Shown: piece by piece, positions 19,237 to 28,199 of the stretch
How the letters are laid out: every line of letters begins with the position of its first letter
Position numbering within the stretch: position 1 is the stretch's first letter
Assembly: GCF_000312485.1 (NCBI RefSeq)
Contig: NZ_HE997648.1
Coordinates: 190,622 to 237,526, forward strand
Reading direction: 5' to 3'
From: Yersinia massiliensis CCUG 53443
GTDB lineage: Bacteria; Pseudomonadota; Gammaproteobacteria; Enterobacterales; Enterobacteriaceae
Length of the DNA: 46,905 nucleotides
Translations under genes and position numbers: made by a program
Notes under the pieces: generated by a model
What the model saw: the letters and a program-made list of their open reading frames with translations, nothing else
Databases searched by the model: none
What the model was told of the DNA's origin: nothing

Positions 19237-20751
19237 TCAGGAAACGAGCGAGAGCGTCTGCTGTTTTTTACTTTGCTCAGCGGCTAGCCATTGCGCAATC
19301 CGTTGTTTTTGTGCTTCGTCTAAAGCCATACCCAATTTGGTACGACGCCAGATAGCATCATCAAGCTCGACAACCCATTCTTTCTCGACCAAATAGCGCA
19401 ATTCTGCTTCGTACACGCCATGACCAAAGTGTTCACCTAGGCTTTCGATGCTAGTGGCATCCGCTAGAATCAATTCGCTGTGGCTGCCATAAGTGCGGGT
19501 ATAGCGACGAGCCAACGCCTCAGGTAACCAGTTATAACGGTGACGCAACTGCACGGTGTAGTTATCGCGGCTACCGCCAATATCCCCACCCGGTAAAGAG
19601 CCGGTTTTGGTCCATGCTGGGCCGACATTCGGGTAATAGGTCGACAGTTTTTCCAGCGCATGCTCTGCCAGCTTGCGATAAGTGGTCAGTTTACCGCCAA
19701 AGACAGAGAGTAACGGTGCCTTGCCATCTTCATCGGCCACATCCAACGTGTAGTCGCGGGTCACGGCTTGCGGCGCATCTGATTCATCGTCGCACAATGG
19801 GCGGACACCGGAATAAGTCCAGACGATATCGTCGCGGCCCAACTGCTTCTTAAAGTGGTCGTTATAAACTTTAAGCAGGTAATCAATCTCTTGATCGTCG
19901 ATCTTCACCTCTTTCGGATCGCCGTGGTACTCCACATCGGTGGTGCCGATGATGGAATACTCATCCAACCAAGGAATAACGAAAACAATACGGTGGTCTT
20001 CGTTTTGCAGAATATAAGCTTGTGGTTGGTTATGTACCCGAGGAACCACGATATGGCTGCCTTTGATCAAGCGGATACCATAAGGCGATTTGAGTTTCAG
20101 GCCATCGTCGAAGAACTGCTTAACCCATGGGCCTGTAGCATTGACCAAGCCTTTGGCACGCCAAGTAAAGGTTTTACCTGTGTTCACATCGACCGCTTCA
20201 ACCATCCATAAACCTTGCTCACGCCATGCGCGGGTTACTTTGGTGCGGGTACGGACTTCACCGCCACGTTCGACCACTTCCTGTGCGTTCAGCACCACTA
20301 AGCGAGCATCGTCGACCCAGCAGTCAGAATATTCGAAACCGCGCACTAATTCGGATTTCAAAACGGACTCAGGGCCGAAACGCAACCCTTTACTGGCGGG
20401 TAACGTCGTCCGTTTGCCCAAATGGTCGTACAGGAACAGGCCAGCACGAATCATCCAAGCGGGGCGCAGGTGCGGCTGATGTGGTAAGCGGAAACGCATT
20501 GGGAACGCGATATGCGGTGCCAGCCTCAGCAGGACTTCACGTTCGGCCAGTGCTTCGCTCACCAAGCGGAACTCGTAGTGTTCTAGGTAGCGCAAGCCAC
20601 CATGAATCAGTTTGGAACTGGCGGAAGACGTCGCACAGGCCAAATCTTGTGCTTCCAGCAGCAGAACGGACAGGCCACGCCCTGCAGCGTCAGCAGCGAT
20701 ACCGGCACCATTAATGCCGCCACCGATCACGATCAAGTCTTTGGTTTCCAT
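19237..20751 (-). CDS. glpD: Aerobic glycerol-3-phosphate dehydrogenase GlpD
   Basis: FAD enzyme of the inner membrane surface that oxidises glycerol-3-phosphate to dihydroxyacetone phosphate and passes electrons to quinones. The start at ATG 20749-20751 (METKDLIVIGGGINGAGIAA), preceded on the minus strand by GGAGG, gives 504 residues (501 in E. coli); a 28-codon upstream extension is rejected. The FAD dinucleotide fold is at residues 7-20, SSKLIHGGLRYLE follows, and the sequence tracks E. coli GlpD to the end. It lies on the same strand as glpEGR and downstream of glpR, whereas in E. coli glpD and glpEGR are divergent. GlpR-operator-like sites lie at its promoter. Confidence 0.97.
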   Translation of the reverse strand: METKDLIVIGGGINGAGIAADAAGRGLSVLLLEAQDLACATSSASSKLIHGGLRYLEHYEFRLVSEALAEREVLLRLAPHIAFPMRFRLPHQPHLRPAWMIRAGLFLYDHLGKRTTLPASKGLRFGPESVLKSELVRGFEYSDCWVDDARLVVLNAQEVVERGGEVRTRTKVTRAWREQGLWMVEAVDVNTGKTFTWRAKGLVNATGPWVKQFFDDGLKLKSPYGIRLIKGSHIVVPRVHNQPQAYILQNEDHRIVFVIPWLDEYSIIGTTDVEYHGDPKEVKIDDQEIDYLLKVYNDHFKKQLGRDDIVWTYSGVRPLCDDESDAPQAVTRDYTLDVADEDGKAPLLSVFGGKLTTYRKLAEHALEKLSTYYPNVGPAWTKTGSLPGGDIGGSRDNYTVQLRHRYNWLPEALARRYTRTYGSHSELILADATSIESLGEHFGHGVYEAELRYLVEKEWVVELDDAIWRRTKLGMALDEAQKQRIAQWLAAEQSKKQQTLSLVS

Positions 20752-20766
20752 GCTTCCTTCCTCCGG

Positions 20767-20835
20767 ATGTTCGAAACAGCTCTCTAATGTTCGTTTTCGC
20801 TCACGATTGTAATCAAAAACCAACAAACAAGCCAA
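20767..20835 (-). promoter_or_regulatory. glpD promoter with GlpR-operator-like sites
   Basis: Read on the minus strand, TTGGCT (20835-20830), an 18-base spacer and TACAAT (20811-20806) make a fair promoter with a start near 20799. Two ATGTTCG half-sites, at 20767-20773 and 20787-20793, begin regions resembling the GlpR consensus WATGTTCGWTAWCGAACATW. The second reads AATGTTCGTTTTCGCTCACG, with a good left half and a weak right half. They overlap the -10 and the transcript start, as expected for repression by GlpR. A weak CRP-like match, CGTGA-TGGAGG-TAACA, lies at 20861-20876. Confidence 0.65.
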
Positions 20836-20935
20836 GAGTTAACCAAAAAAAACATTCACGCGTGATGGAGGTAACAGTTTTGTTATCAGGATGTGGGATG
20901 AATTGGAGGGAAGGGGGCGTTGGGGGTGGTTGATA

Positions 20936-20987
20936 TTTGGCTTTGGCTTTGGCTTTGGCTTTGGCTTTGGCTTTGGCTTTGGCTTGG
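20936..20987. repeat. TTTGGC hexanucleotide tandem repeat
   Basis: Eight perfect copies of TTTGGC (20936-20983) plus a partial TTGG. On the minus strand it would read as alternating Lys-Ala codons, but no real gene is present there. A further single TTTGGC-like piece (CTTTGGCTTTGATG) lies at 21021-21034. Perfect short-unit arrays of this kind change length by replication slippage and are used as VNTR typing loci in yersiniae. Confidence 0.97.
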
Positions 20988-21240
20988 TGATCGGTTCGGT
21001 TGATATGAGATCGGTGCTCACTTTGGCTTTGATGCCTCAACCGCCAAAGGGGCCATGAGCGTGGCCCCTTTGGAAACCCGCGCTTCGCACGCATCGCTTG
21101 TCCACTGTGTGGATTCCCTCACTCATCGTTTCGGCTGACGGACCGGGCCGATTCACTCCTGTTCAAGCGGCCCTCGCTCGGCATCCATGCCTCGCGTCCT
21201 ACCTTCTCTCTTCATTCGGCAGCTCAAATGTGCTTTTAAA
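20988..21240. other. Non-coding GC-rich hairpin block, left arm
   Basis: No gene is supported here. A 12-bp perfect inverted repeat (CCAAAGGGGCCA 21044-21055, TGGCCCCTTTGG 21062-21073) has no T tract after it. Further hairpins are GGGCCG/CGGCCC (21145-21150 with 21168-21173) and GGCAT-CC-ATGCC (21180-21191). Read on the minus strand their loops present GGA (AACAGGAGTG, CATGGATG). The sequence resembles a dispersed enterobacterial repeat, but I cannot name it. Confidence 0.55.
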
Positions 21241-21330
21241 CATCAAAATCAAAACCATGATTTTTAGGTCTTGGGTCTTGACGTTGAGCGCAATCAGAAG
21301 AATTGCCGACGAGGATGAAGGGTAGAGTGA

Positions 21331-21470
21331 GCGGGCAGGACGCCCGCGAAAAGCGCGTTTGGGCAAGGATGCCCATCGCGCTGGCTCGTGAGCCGAAAGA
21401 CGTAGGAGGTTTACCCGCAGGGCAATATTTCGCGCAAAGGCGCGGGTGTTGGGCCGCCGCCCTGCGGCCC
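21331..21470. other. Cluster of six consecutive hairpins
   Basis: In 140 bases there are six short GC-rich stem-loops: GCGGGC-AGGAC-GCCCGC (21331-21347); GCGCG..GGGC-AAGGAT-GCCC..CGCGC (21353-21381); GGCT-CGTG-AGCC (21383-21394); CCC-GCA-GGG (21414-21422); CGCGC-AAAG-GCGCG (21431-21444, with bases shared at the edge); and GGGCCGC-CGCCCT-GCGGCCC (21451-21470). Two loops carry GGA. There is no open frame with family resemblance and no clear promoter or terminator. It may be a structured RNA, part of a longer glp transcript, or a REP-like repeat. Confidence 0.6.
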
Positions 21471-21488
21471 GACTCGGTTGAGGCTGAG

Positions 21489-21600
21489 GAGATAAGGCCA
21501 CCACCGAACGAATATCAACCGAAACCAGATCCAGTCATCTGTTTAAGCATCAGAGATAAGGTCACCACTGAACGCCTATCAACCGAAACGAGATCTAGTC
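21489..21600. repeat. Imperfect direct repeat of about 47 bases
   Basis: The segments 21489-21535 and 21553-21600 are near copies spaced 64 bases apart. Shared blocks are GAGATAAGG, CACCAC/CACCACTGAACG, ATCAACCGAAAC and AGATC(C/T)AGTC. They lie between the hairpin cluster and the glpR stop codon. Only two copies exist and there is no spacer pattern like CRISPR. Confidence 0.75.
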
Positions 21601-21607
21601 CTCACCC

Positions 21608-22366
21608 TCAACACAACTCCAATTGAACCTCATGCTGCTCAATAATCTTCATCACGCTTGCTGGCGGCAACTGATCCGTAAACAGATAATCAATCAAATT
21701 CATATTCCCCAAATTCACCATCGCATTACGGCCAAACTTGGAATGGTCAGTCACCAACATCACGCAACGGGAATTTTCGATAATCGCCCGCTTAGTGCGC
21801 ACTTCATGGTAATCAAACTCTAACAGCGAACCGTCCATATCGATGCCGCTGATACCGAGAATGCCGTAATCAAGACGGAACTGGGAGATAAAATCCAATG
21901 TCGCTTCACCGATAATCCCACCATCGCGGGTGCGCACTTCACCGCCTGCTAAAATCAGGCGGAAATCCTCTTTGGCGGTCAACAACGTTGCGACGTTAAG
22001 GTTGTTGGTCACAACCCGCAGGCCTTTATGGTTCATCAACGCGTGGGCAACGGCTTCTGGCGTGGTACCGATATCAATAAATAATGTCGCGCCATCTGGA
22101 ATCTGACTGGCAACACGTTGGGCAATACGGGCTTTCTCTTCTGACCACATCACTTTACGATCATGATAGGCGGCGTTGACCGAGCTGGACGGTAACGCGG
22201 CACCACCGTGGTGACGGTGAATCTTGTTCTGGTCCGCCAAATCATTCAAGTCGCGACGGATGGTTTGTGGGCTAACGGTAAAATGTTCCACTAACTCTTC
22301 AGTACTGACGTAACCCTGCTGGCGTACCAATTCAATAATCGCATCATGCCGCTGCGTTTGCTTCAC
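21608..22366 (-). CDS. glpR: Glycerol-3-phosphate regulon repressor GlpR
   Basis: DeoR-family repressor released from DNA by glycerol-3-phosphate. Protein of 252 residues, the same as E. coli. The N-terminal helix-turn-helix (about residues 6-57) includes GYVSTEELVEHFTVSPQTIRRDL. The sugar-phosphate domain has FIDIGTTPEAVAHAL, TNNLNVA, AGGEVRTRDGGIIGE and the C-terminal VTDHSKFGRNA. Third gene of the glpE-glpG-glpR operon, 35 bases after glpG. Confidence 0.96.
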   Translation of the reverse strand: MKQTQRHDAIIELVRQQGYVSTEELVEHFTVSPQTIRRDLNDLADQNKIHRHHGGAALPSSSVNAAYHDRKVMWSEEKARIAQRVASQIPDGATLFIDIGTTPEAVAHALMNHKGLRVVTNNLNVATLLTAKEDFRLILAGGEVRTRDGGIIGEATLDFISQFRLDYGILGISGIDMDGSLLEFDYHEVRTKRAIIENSRCVMLVTDHSKFGRNAMVNLGNMNLIDYLFTDQLPPASVMKIIEQHEVQLELC

Positions 22367-22401
22367 GATAATCCCCTAATGCGCCTGGTTGCTCCAGGCA
22401 G

Positions 22402-23238
22402 TTATTGTGCGGTTCTTACGCTCGCGCGTGTATCCCAGAATGCCATTAATAGCCCAATAATCAAACCAGAGACATGAGCGGCATTGGCAATCGATAACCC
22501 TAAAATATCGAAATATCCGGCAATCAGCCAGAGAACAGAAAACGCCATCAAGCCGCGGGGGAGCGAAATACCACGCTCGGGTGCGCGCTCGCCAGTGAGC
22601 CAAACATAACCCATTAAGGCATAGACCACACCAGACAGACCACCAAAATTCACGCCGCTGAATAGTGATTGCCCCCAGCCACTAAATAAAGCAGAAACAA
22701 TAGTTAATACCAGCAACTTACCGGTGCCAAGTCGTTTCTCCATCTGCCCGCCCAAATACCACCACCACATCAAATTAAAGAGGATATGCAGTAGTGAAAA
22801 ATGGAGGAAGGCAGGGCTGACCCAACGCCAGATTTGCAGATATTGGCTACTATCACGAGGCCAGGCGAGCCAAGACATTACTGCGTAATCGCCGAAGATC
22901 TGCATCAGAATATAGATGGCGATACACAGCACTAACACGGCCAACGTCAAGGGTCCTGCCTGACTGCGCAGCGTCTGAAGATAGGAAAAACGCTGATAAG
23001 GCAAATTAGTGTGTAAATTTCCAGATTGCCAACTGGCGGCCTGATAACGCGGGTTCAGCGGATCAAGTAAGAATTGTTCCAGTTCATGCTGCACCTGTGG
23101 CAATTGCTCATCATCGGCCAACCAAATTTCAGCACCCTGAGTATCAGGGCGTACTTCCAGTGCCACATTGCGGGTGGCCATGTAATCAACAAAGGCTTGT
23201 GCCAGACGTAGATTAGATATTGCTATCACTCGAATCAT
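22402..23238 (-). CDS. glpG: Rhomboid intramembrane protease GlpG
   Basis: Intramembrane serine protease of the inner membrane. Taking ATG 23236-23238 ([16 protein letters not shown]) the protein has 278 residues, the length I recall for Yersinia GlpG; a start three codons earlier (MKNMIR) is possible. A cytoplasmic N-terminal domain (1-90) precedes six membrane helices. The catalytic dyad is Ser202 in [14 protein letters not shown] and His255 in ANAAHVSGL. The first-helix-loop motif is followed by [14 protein letters not shown]. Second gene of glpEGR, 82 bases after glpE. Confidence 0.96.
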   Translation of the reverse strand: MIRVIAISNLRLAQAFVDYMATRNVALEVRPDTQGAEIWLADDEQLPQVQHELEQFLLDPLNPRYQAASWQSGNLHTNLPYQRFSYLQTLRSQAGPLTLAVLVLCIAIYILMQIFGDYAVMSWLAWPRDSSQYLQIWRWVSPAFLHFSLLHILFNLMWWWYLGGQMEKRLGTGKLLVLTIVSALFSGWGQSLFSGVNFGGLSGVVYALMGYVWLTGERAPERGISLPRGLMAFSVLWLIAGYFDILGLSIANAAHVSGLIIGLLMAFWDTRASVRTAQ

Positions 23239-23319
23239 ATTTTTCATTCTAAGGTGAGGTGATAAATCTTATAAATGCGATTAAGGCGATTAAAAATATC
23301 ACAATCAGCAGAGTATTAG

Positions 23320-23646
23320 CTAACCGGCGAACTCCACGTTTTGCGGGTAACATCTGGCCCAGGCTTCAAAACCCCCATCAATACTGTAAACCGCTTCAAA
23401 ACCTTGCTGGAGCAAGTATTGCGCAGCACCTTTGCTGCTGTTGCCGTGGTAGCACATCACCATGACCGGTTGTTCGAAATCGGTCTGCTGCATAAAGGTA
23501 TGCAAGCTGTCATTGGTGAGATGAAACGCACTCGGTGCATGACCGGCTTGGTAACTTTGTGGGTCGCGAATATCGACCAATACGGCATTCTTTTCTTTTA
23601 AGCGAGTGTACGCCTGTTCAACACTGATGGTTTCAAACTGTTCCAT
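23320..23646 (-). CDS. glpE: Thiosulfate sulfurtransferase GlpE
   Basis: Single-domain rhodanese that transfers sulfur from thiosulfate to cyanide or thiols such as thioredoxin, in the cytoplasm. 108 residues, the E. coli length. The active-site Cys65 is in the loop CYHGNSS, and [20 protein letters not shown] is the substrate-side motif. First gene of glpE-glpG-glpR and divergent from the AT-rich gene at 23835. Confidence 0.95.
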   Translation of the reverse strand: MEQFETISVEQAYTRLKEKNAVLVDIRDPQSYQAGHAPSAFHLTNDSLHTFMQQTDFEQPVMVMCYHGNSSKGAAQYLLQQGFEAVYSIDGGFEAWARCYPQNVEFAG

Positions 23647-23732
23647 AACGCCTTTAAATCCCGATGCAGATGAATAATTTTAATGCGCTATTGTAAGCGA
23701 TTTTTGACGGACAAAAACCAACAACTTATGTA

Positions 23733-23748
23733 AGGATATTTGTATCCT
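23733..23748. other. Small inverted repeat in the glpE divergent spacer
   Basis: AGGATA-TTTG-TATCCT is a perfect 6-bp inverted repeat between glpE and the AT-rich gene. A second symmetrical pair, GTTTA (23784-23788) and TAAAC (23801-23805), lies nearer the latter. Either could be a regulator site for the divergent genes, but I cannot assign a protein. Confidence 0.35.
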
Positions 23749-23834
23749 ATTCAAGATAAAATAAGCGGTAATATAAAAGATTCGTTTAGAGGAGGGGCGA
23801 TAAACTCAGACGAAACAAAAAAGGAGTGTTTCCG

Positions 23835-25142
23835 ATGGGTGATATCACAACAGGATATTTTTCTAGCCATAAATTAAGCTGCCATGATTTAGATTCTCTG
23901 CAAAGCAAACCCGAACAATTCAATGCTAATCTTTCCATCATGGACAAAATCTTTGATTTTTTCAGAATGATACTTAGCAATGAAACAAAAGGCCAAGCAT
24001 TGGCTAAGTTAAACGAATTTATGCATGAAAATCATCTGGCGCATAGTCCAGTTGAATTATTAGGTATTTTTGAAAAAATCTTACCTGAAGAGATAAAGAA
24101 TAATATTGTAGTTTACTTTCGTTATGAAGACAGTGATCGAAAATTCAAAAGTGTAGAAATATGCTGCAATGATAAACGCCTAGAAATCACACCTGACTCT
24201 TGCTGGTTAACGCCTTGGGACGAAGAGAAAATCAACAATTCAAAAATAAATGTTATTGAAGTGATAGAAAAGAAAGATACCGGTACGTGCAGCGATGAAA
24301 TCAATTTTATTAAAAATGATGTTATTTATCAAAATAATGAAGAAAGTGTGTTTGGAGGTGCAGTCAATCGCGAACTCAATACCATAATAGGCACATGCTC
24401 AAAAGAACCTGAATATAGCACAATGAAATATAATGCAAAAATTATGGTTAATATTAAAAATGAAGAGGCTAAATTCGAAAAATTCATTTTGTCTTATGAT
24501 GGTGATTCTCGGTTGGAAATTCCTATCAGAGATGATGGCCATGAGTTAATCGCATTAACACATAAAAATATGAAGATTAATTATTATTACACGAGTTGTC
24601 CGTATCATGAGATGACGACATTATTTGAACAAATTGATGCTGATCTCAACTCAATATTAGTTAAAGATAAATATGATAATAGGGTGGAGAGATATAAGTT
24701 TATTGGTGAGGTCTATGATGAAATTAAAAAAATTAATGGGCTAATTGATGTAAATGAAATATTTAGAGTGATGAATGTTAATACGAAAACCGAAGAGGAG
24801 AGTAGCCAATATATTAATAGTTGTGTGAGTAATGCGTTGAAGGAGGCAAAGCAACTGCAAGTCAATGAAGTCGATGACGAGTTTGAAAATCAGCAAGTTG
24901 TGTTGATCAAAGAAAACTTAAACTCAATAAAACAGAGTATGATCAACGAGATGTCTCAATCTCCAAATGATGCCGAAGGAAAAATTAATTATGTTGAACA
25001 TGTTATTAATCACTTAAGAGATAAACCTCAAATTTTCACAGGAAAAGAGGCGGAAATAGAGTCGGCGCTAGTGAATCAAACGATATTTAACATTAATAAG
25101 CTACGCGAACATTGTCAGCGTAGCCTTAAAATGGAAAGTTAA
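23835..25142 (+). CDS. Hypothetical protein, possible type III secreted effector
   Basis: A 435-residue soluble protein that I do not recognise by name. The ATG at 23835 is chosen because AAGGAG (23821-23826) sits eight bases before it; a GTG at 23826 overlaps that site. There is no signal peptide or membrane segment. Residues 36-43 read MDKIFDFF, close to the WEK(I/M)xxFF motif found at about the same place in Salmonella SPI-2-type effectors such as SifA. As in SifA, a helical stretch (LAKLNEFM, ELLGIFEKI) and a beta-like part ending RLEIT follow. The C-terminal third (about 280-435) is charged and helical. Base composition is strikingly AT-rich compared with glpE and malT on each side, and codon use is unlike theirs, suggesting horizontal gain. 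No secretion genes or chaperone are nearby, so function is inference. Confidence 0.8.
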   Translation: MGDITTGYFSSHKLSCHDLDSLQSKPEQFNANLSIMDKIFDFFRMILSNETKGQALAKLNEFMHENHLAHSPVELLGIFEKILPEEIKNNIVVYFRYEDSDRKFKSVEICCNDKRLEITPDSCWLTPWDEEKINNSKINVIEVIEKKDTGTCSDEINFIKNDVIYQNNEESVFGGAVNRELNTIIGTCSKEPEYSTMKYNAKIMVNIKNEEAKFEKFILSYDGDSRLEIPIRDDGHELIALTHKNMKINYYYTSCPYHEMTTLFEQIDADLNSILVKDKYDNRVERYKFIGEVYDEIKKINGLIDVNEIFRVMNVNTKTEEESSQYINSCVSNALKEAKQLQVNEVDDEFENQQVVLIKENLNSIKQSMINEMSQSPNDAEGKINYVEHVINHLRDKPQIFTGKEAEIESALVNQTIFNINKLREHCQRSLKMES

Positions 25143-25169
25143 GAGAGGGTGATTTCACCCTGCGGCTAA

Positions 25170-27881
25170 CTAAACATAGCCCATCATCTGTAATAAGCGC
25201 TGTGCTTGCTGTACTGCTTCTTGTCGATGAGCAACGCCGAGCTTTTGATACAAATTACGGATATGGGTTTTTATGGTCGTGGCGGCCACATCTAGCTCAC
25301 CGGCTATTTGGTCATTACTGTAGCCAGAGTAAATAAGCCCTAATACCTGCCATTCACGTTGGGTCAGTGGGCTGGTACGGATCAATTCAGGCACTTGCGG
25401 GTGAGTCAGTAACTTATCGACGAAGATCTCATCAAAATGGGCGAATTTATGCCGATGATGTTGATTCAGGTCTTTCAGGATCCGTTGGGCGCGAAATTGC
25501 TCCAGTTCAGGTAGCGCGTTCAATTGAATCAGTTGGCGCAACTGTTGTGCCATAGCCTCACCTTCAATCACAAAATGGCTGATAAAGCCGGTGCGATTGG
25601 CCAGTGACAGTGATTCAATTAGTGCTTTCTGAGCTTCACTTTTACGCTCGGTTTGCCAGTAAAGTGTATTACTTAACAGTAGATTACGGTTGAGATCGCT
25701 GGTTAGGCGCAAACGACGAGCATTTTCATTCAGCTCTTCTAGCACCACTTCCGCTTCATTATAACGGCCCAACATAATTTGTATTCGGGCGATATTACGC
25801 CATTGGCCCTGTAAAAAGTGGTTATCGGCCATACCCGGTTTTTCAGCCTGACGCAGCCAATTTGCCGCAGCGGCTTTATCGCCGGTCATCTGCCAGTGAA
25901 TCACTCTCGGCTTATCGGCATTGGTCACCCAGTCGAGATGATATTGGCTACCATGTTGCAGTGCTTCACAACGTTGGAGATGCATATTCGCGTTATCCAA
26001 ATCCCCGCGAGCCAATGAGCATTTCGCGAGCATTGCCAGACACTGCAACTGTTGTTGCGGGTGGTAATTCACCAAGATTTCAATACCTTTGCGCGCGGCT
26101 TCTTCTGCTTCATCCAGCCGTGACCACGACCACAATACCTGAGAGCGAATGCGCAGCAGGAATTCATGCATCGGTAACTGCTCTAGATGTTGCTCATGGA
26201 CCAACTCGAAGGCTTTATCTTGTGTCTCATAGGCCGCTTGCAAAAAGCCTTGAGCAATCAGAATTTCGCTCTGTTGTAGCAGCGCCCATAGCGCATAGTG
26301 ATAAGCCTCATGGCGACGTGCCATTTGTTCTGTTTGCTGCATCATGGGCAGCGCACGGCTTAATTCCCCTTTGCAATGATGGACTTCGCCGGTGACAGAG
26401 GTCGCCACTATTCGGCTGTAGAAGTTCGCCATCGGCAAATATTTCAGGGCTTCGGTGGCCAGTTTTTCCGCTTCGTCCGGCTTACCGTCATTGATCGCCA
26501 CCTGAGCACGTAGTGCATCAAATTCAGCCCGCAAAATTTCATCGATAGGAATTTTACGTTCCTGCATCGCTGATTCAGCGCGCTCTAGCAGCGTATTCAC
26601 CTCGCCATAGCGGTGTTGGCTTTGTGCCAGCCAAGCTTGCAGCAAGGCCAGTTCAGGATTTTGTACCAATAACGAATAGGGTAGGGCAACGAGGCACTGT
26701 TCCAGTAGCGCGAGCTCGCTGTGGTTAAACAGCGTCCACGCATGTTGTAGCAAAATATCCCGTAACATGCCGACATCGCCAGCGGCTAAGGCGTGATGAA
26801 TTGCTTCTGCGGGGTAACCCAGTGCCATCCAACCTTCAGCGGCGGCATGATGTAACTCTGGTAGCTCTAACGCGAGTTCCCACTGACAACGTTGGCGTAG
26901 GAAGCTGGCAAATAAGGGGTGGAAACAGAACCATTCGCCGCTATCGTCCATGCGATGAATAAATAGCCCTTGGCGCTCTAGTTCTTCCAGCCTTTGTTGG
27001 CCGTTATCCTCTCCCGTCAGGCGCACGATCAACGCATCGTTCATCGAACGTAATACCGAGCAACGCAGCAAGAATGCACGTGCATCACTATCGACTTGGT
27101 CTAACACTTCATCAACCAAATAGTCTGACAAGTGGCTAGCATTCAGCCCTGCCAGACGTTTAGCGGATTTTTGCGCAGAAGAATTGGGCTGACGAGACGA
27201 CAATGCAATCAGTTGTAACGCGGTTGCCCAGCCTTCGACTTCATCACATAGACGGCTGCTATCCCCCTGTTCCAGCGGTGTAGACAGTCGACAATCGAAG
27301 AATTGCTGCGCTTCTTGATGATTAAATGCCAACTGCTGCATGCCCAGTTCGAGCAATTGATCCCGTACTCGCAGGTTAGCGATACCCAATGGTGGCAGGG
27401 TACGCGATAGCAGGATCAGCGTGAGATTTTCCGGCTGATGGCGCAAGAAAAAGCGCATTGCTTCATGAATGGCGTCATTGGCAATGAGATGGTAATCATC
27501 GATGACCAGATAAAGCGGACCGTCCCAATCAGACAGCTCGATAAATAATTGCGCAAACAGCGCAGACAGACTGGCATATTGATGTTTCTGGCTAAGGGCT
27601 TCACTTTTGCTGCAATGGCCACCGGTTGCCAACTGTATTGCTGCAATCAGATAGGTAGCAAAACGTTCTGGCTGATTGTCACTTTCATCCAGAGAGTACC
27701 AACCGAGACAAGATTGGTCAGCGGCCCACTGCGCGATCAACGTAGTTTTACCGTACCCCGCCGGACAATTGATTAAAGTCAGGCGGTAATTCGCCACACC
27801 TGATAATTTGACCAATAGGCGATCGCGTATCACGGTATTTTGTAGCCGTACCGGGCGGCTCAGTTTTGATGGGATCAGCAT
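25170..27881 (-). CDS. malT: Maltose regulon activator MalT
   Basis: ATP- and maltotriose-dependent transcription activator of the STAND class, 903 residues (901 in E. coli). N-terminal NTPase with Walker [16 protein letters not shown] (about 39-53) and the acidic LVIDDYHL; a winged-helix region with [12 protein letters not shown]; a long TPR-like domain (about 440-800) that binds maltotriose; and a C-terminal LuxR helix-turn-helix ([23 protein letters not shown], then [13 protein letters not shown]). Divergent from malPQ with a 318-base shared control region, as in E. coli. Its stop lies 27 bases from the end of the AT-rich gene. Confidence 0.97.
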   Translation of the reverse strand: MLIPSKLSRPVRLQNTVIRDRLLVKLSGVANYRLTLINCPAGYGKTTLIAQWAADQSCLGWYSLDESDNQPERFATYLIAAIQLATGGHCSKSEALSQKHQYASLSALFAQLFIELSDWDGPLYLVIDDYHLIANDAIHEAMRFFLRHQPENLTLILLSRTLPPLGIANLRVRDQLLELGMQQLAFNHQEAQQFFDCRLSTPLEQGDSSRLCDEVEGWATALQLIALSSRQPNSSAQKSAKRLAGLNASHLSDYLVDEVLDQVDSDARAFLLRCSVLRSMNDALIVRLTGEDNGQQRLEELERQGLFIHRMDDSGEWFCFHPLFASFLRQRCQWELALELPELHHAAAEGWMALGYPAEAIHHALAAGDVGMLRDILLQHAWTLFNHSELALLEQCLVALPYSLLVQNPELALLQAWLAQSQHRYGEVNTLLERAESAMQERKIPIDEILRAEFDALRAQVAINDGKPDEAEKLATEALKYLPMANFYSRIVATSVTGEVHHCKGELSRALPMMQQTEQMARRHEAYHYALWALLQQSEILIAQGFLQAAYETQDKAFELVHEQHLEQLPMHEFLLRIRSQVLWSWSRLDEAEEAARKGIEILVNYHPQQQLQCLAMLAKCSLARGDLDNANMHLQRCEALQHGSQYHLDWVTNADKPRVIHWQMTGDKAAAANWLRQAEKPGMADNHFLQGQWRNIARIQIMLGRYNEAEVVLEELNENARRLRLTSDLNRNLLLSNTLYWQTERKSEAQKALIESLSLANRTGFISHFVIEGEAMAQQLRQLIQLNALPELEQFRAQRILKDLNQHHRHKFAHFDEIFVDKLLTHPQVPELIRTSPLTQREWQVLGLIYSGYSNDQIAGELDVAATTIKTHIRNLYQKLGVAHRQEAVQQAQRLLQMMGYV

Positions 27882-28099
27882 GCTGTGTCCGGTTTAAAAA
27901 CGGTCCGGTGGGAAGAAATCCTGACGATTAATAAGTCCATTTGTAATGAGATGTTACAGGCATTCATAAGAGTAATTATTTTTAGCCTCGTAATTAATCA
28001 GCACTGCTAAGGTCTGACAACCGCCATATTATTGCAATAGAGTTAATGTTTCCTATGGCTGTAAGTTGCACCGGATCACAATTTTAGCTACGCCCTGCG

Positions 28100-28170
28100 A
28101 CTCATCCCCAGCTAATCCTCCGGCAGGATGATGCCCTTGCCCATTCGACTTGGCAGGATAAGGGTAAAAT
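28100..28170 (+). promoter_or_regulatory. malPQ promoter region with MalT boxes
   Basis: Three MalT-box candidates lie upstream of malP. The best, on the minus strand (28100-28109), reads GGGGATGAGT, nine of ten matches to the consensus GGGGAKGAGG. Weaker ones are GAGGATTAGC on the minus strand (28111-28120) and CAGGATGATG on the plus strand (28124-28133). A -10-like TAAAAT is at 28165-28170. The remainder of the malT-malP spacer (27882-28099) is AT-rich and shows no site I can name with confidence. Confidence 0.7.
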
Positions 28171-28199
28171 TACTCCATTCACAGGATAGAGACTTCCCT

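Noticed and set aside
20813-21094. Minus-strand frame with a long Lys-Ala run
   Set aside because: The run is a translation of the TTTGGC tandem repeat; no homologue-like sequence surrounds it.
21489-21600. CRISPR-like repeats
   Set aside because: Only two imperfect copies of a 47-base unit, with no array and no cas genes in the window.
21199-21626. Overlapping frames of about 100 codons in the glpR-glpD spacer
   Set aside because: They are by-products of GC-rich hairpin sequence with few stop codons; composition and motifs do not look like protein.
28067-28082. CRP site before malP (GTTGC-ACCGGA-TCACA)
   Set aside because: Only the right half matches the consensus; too weak to call.
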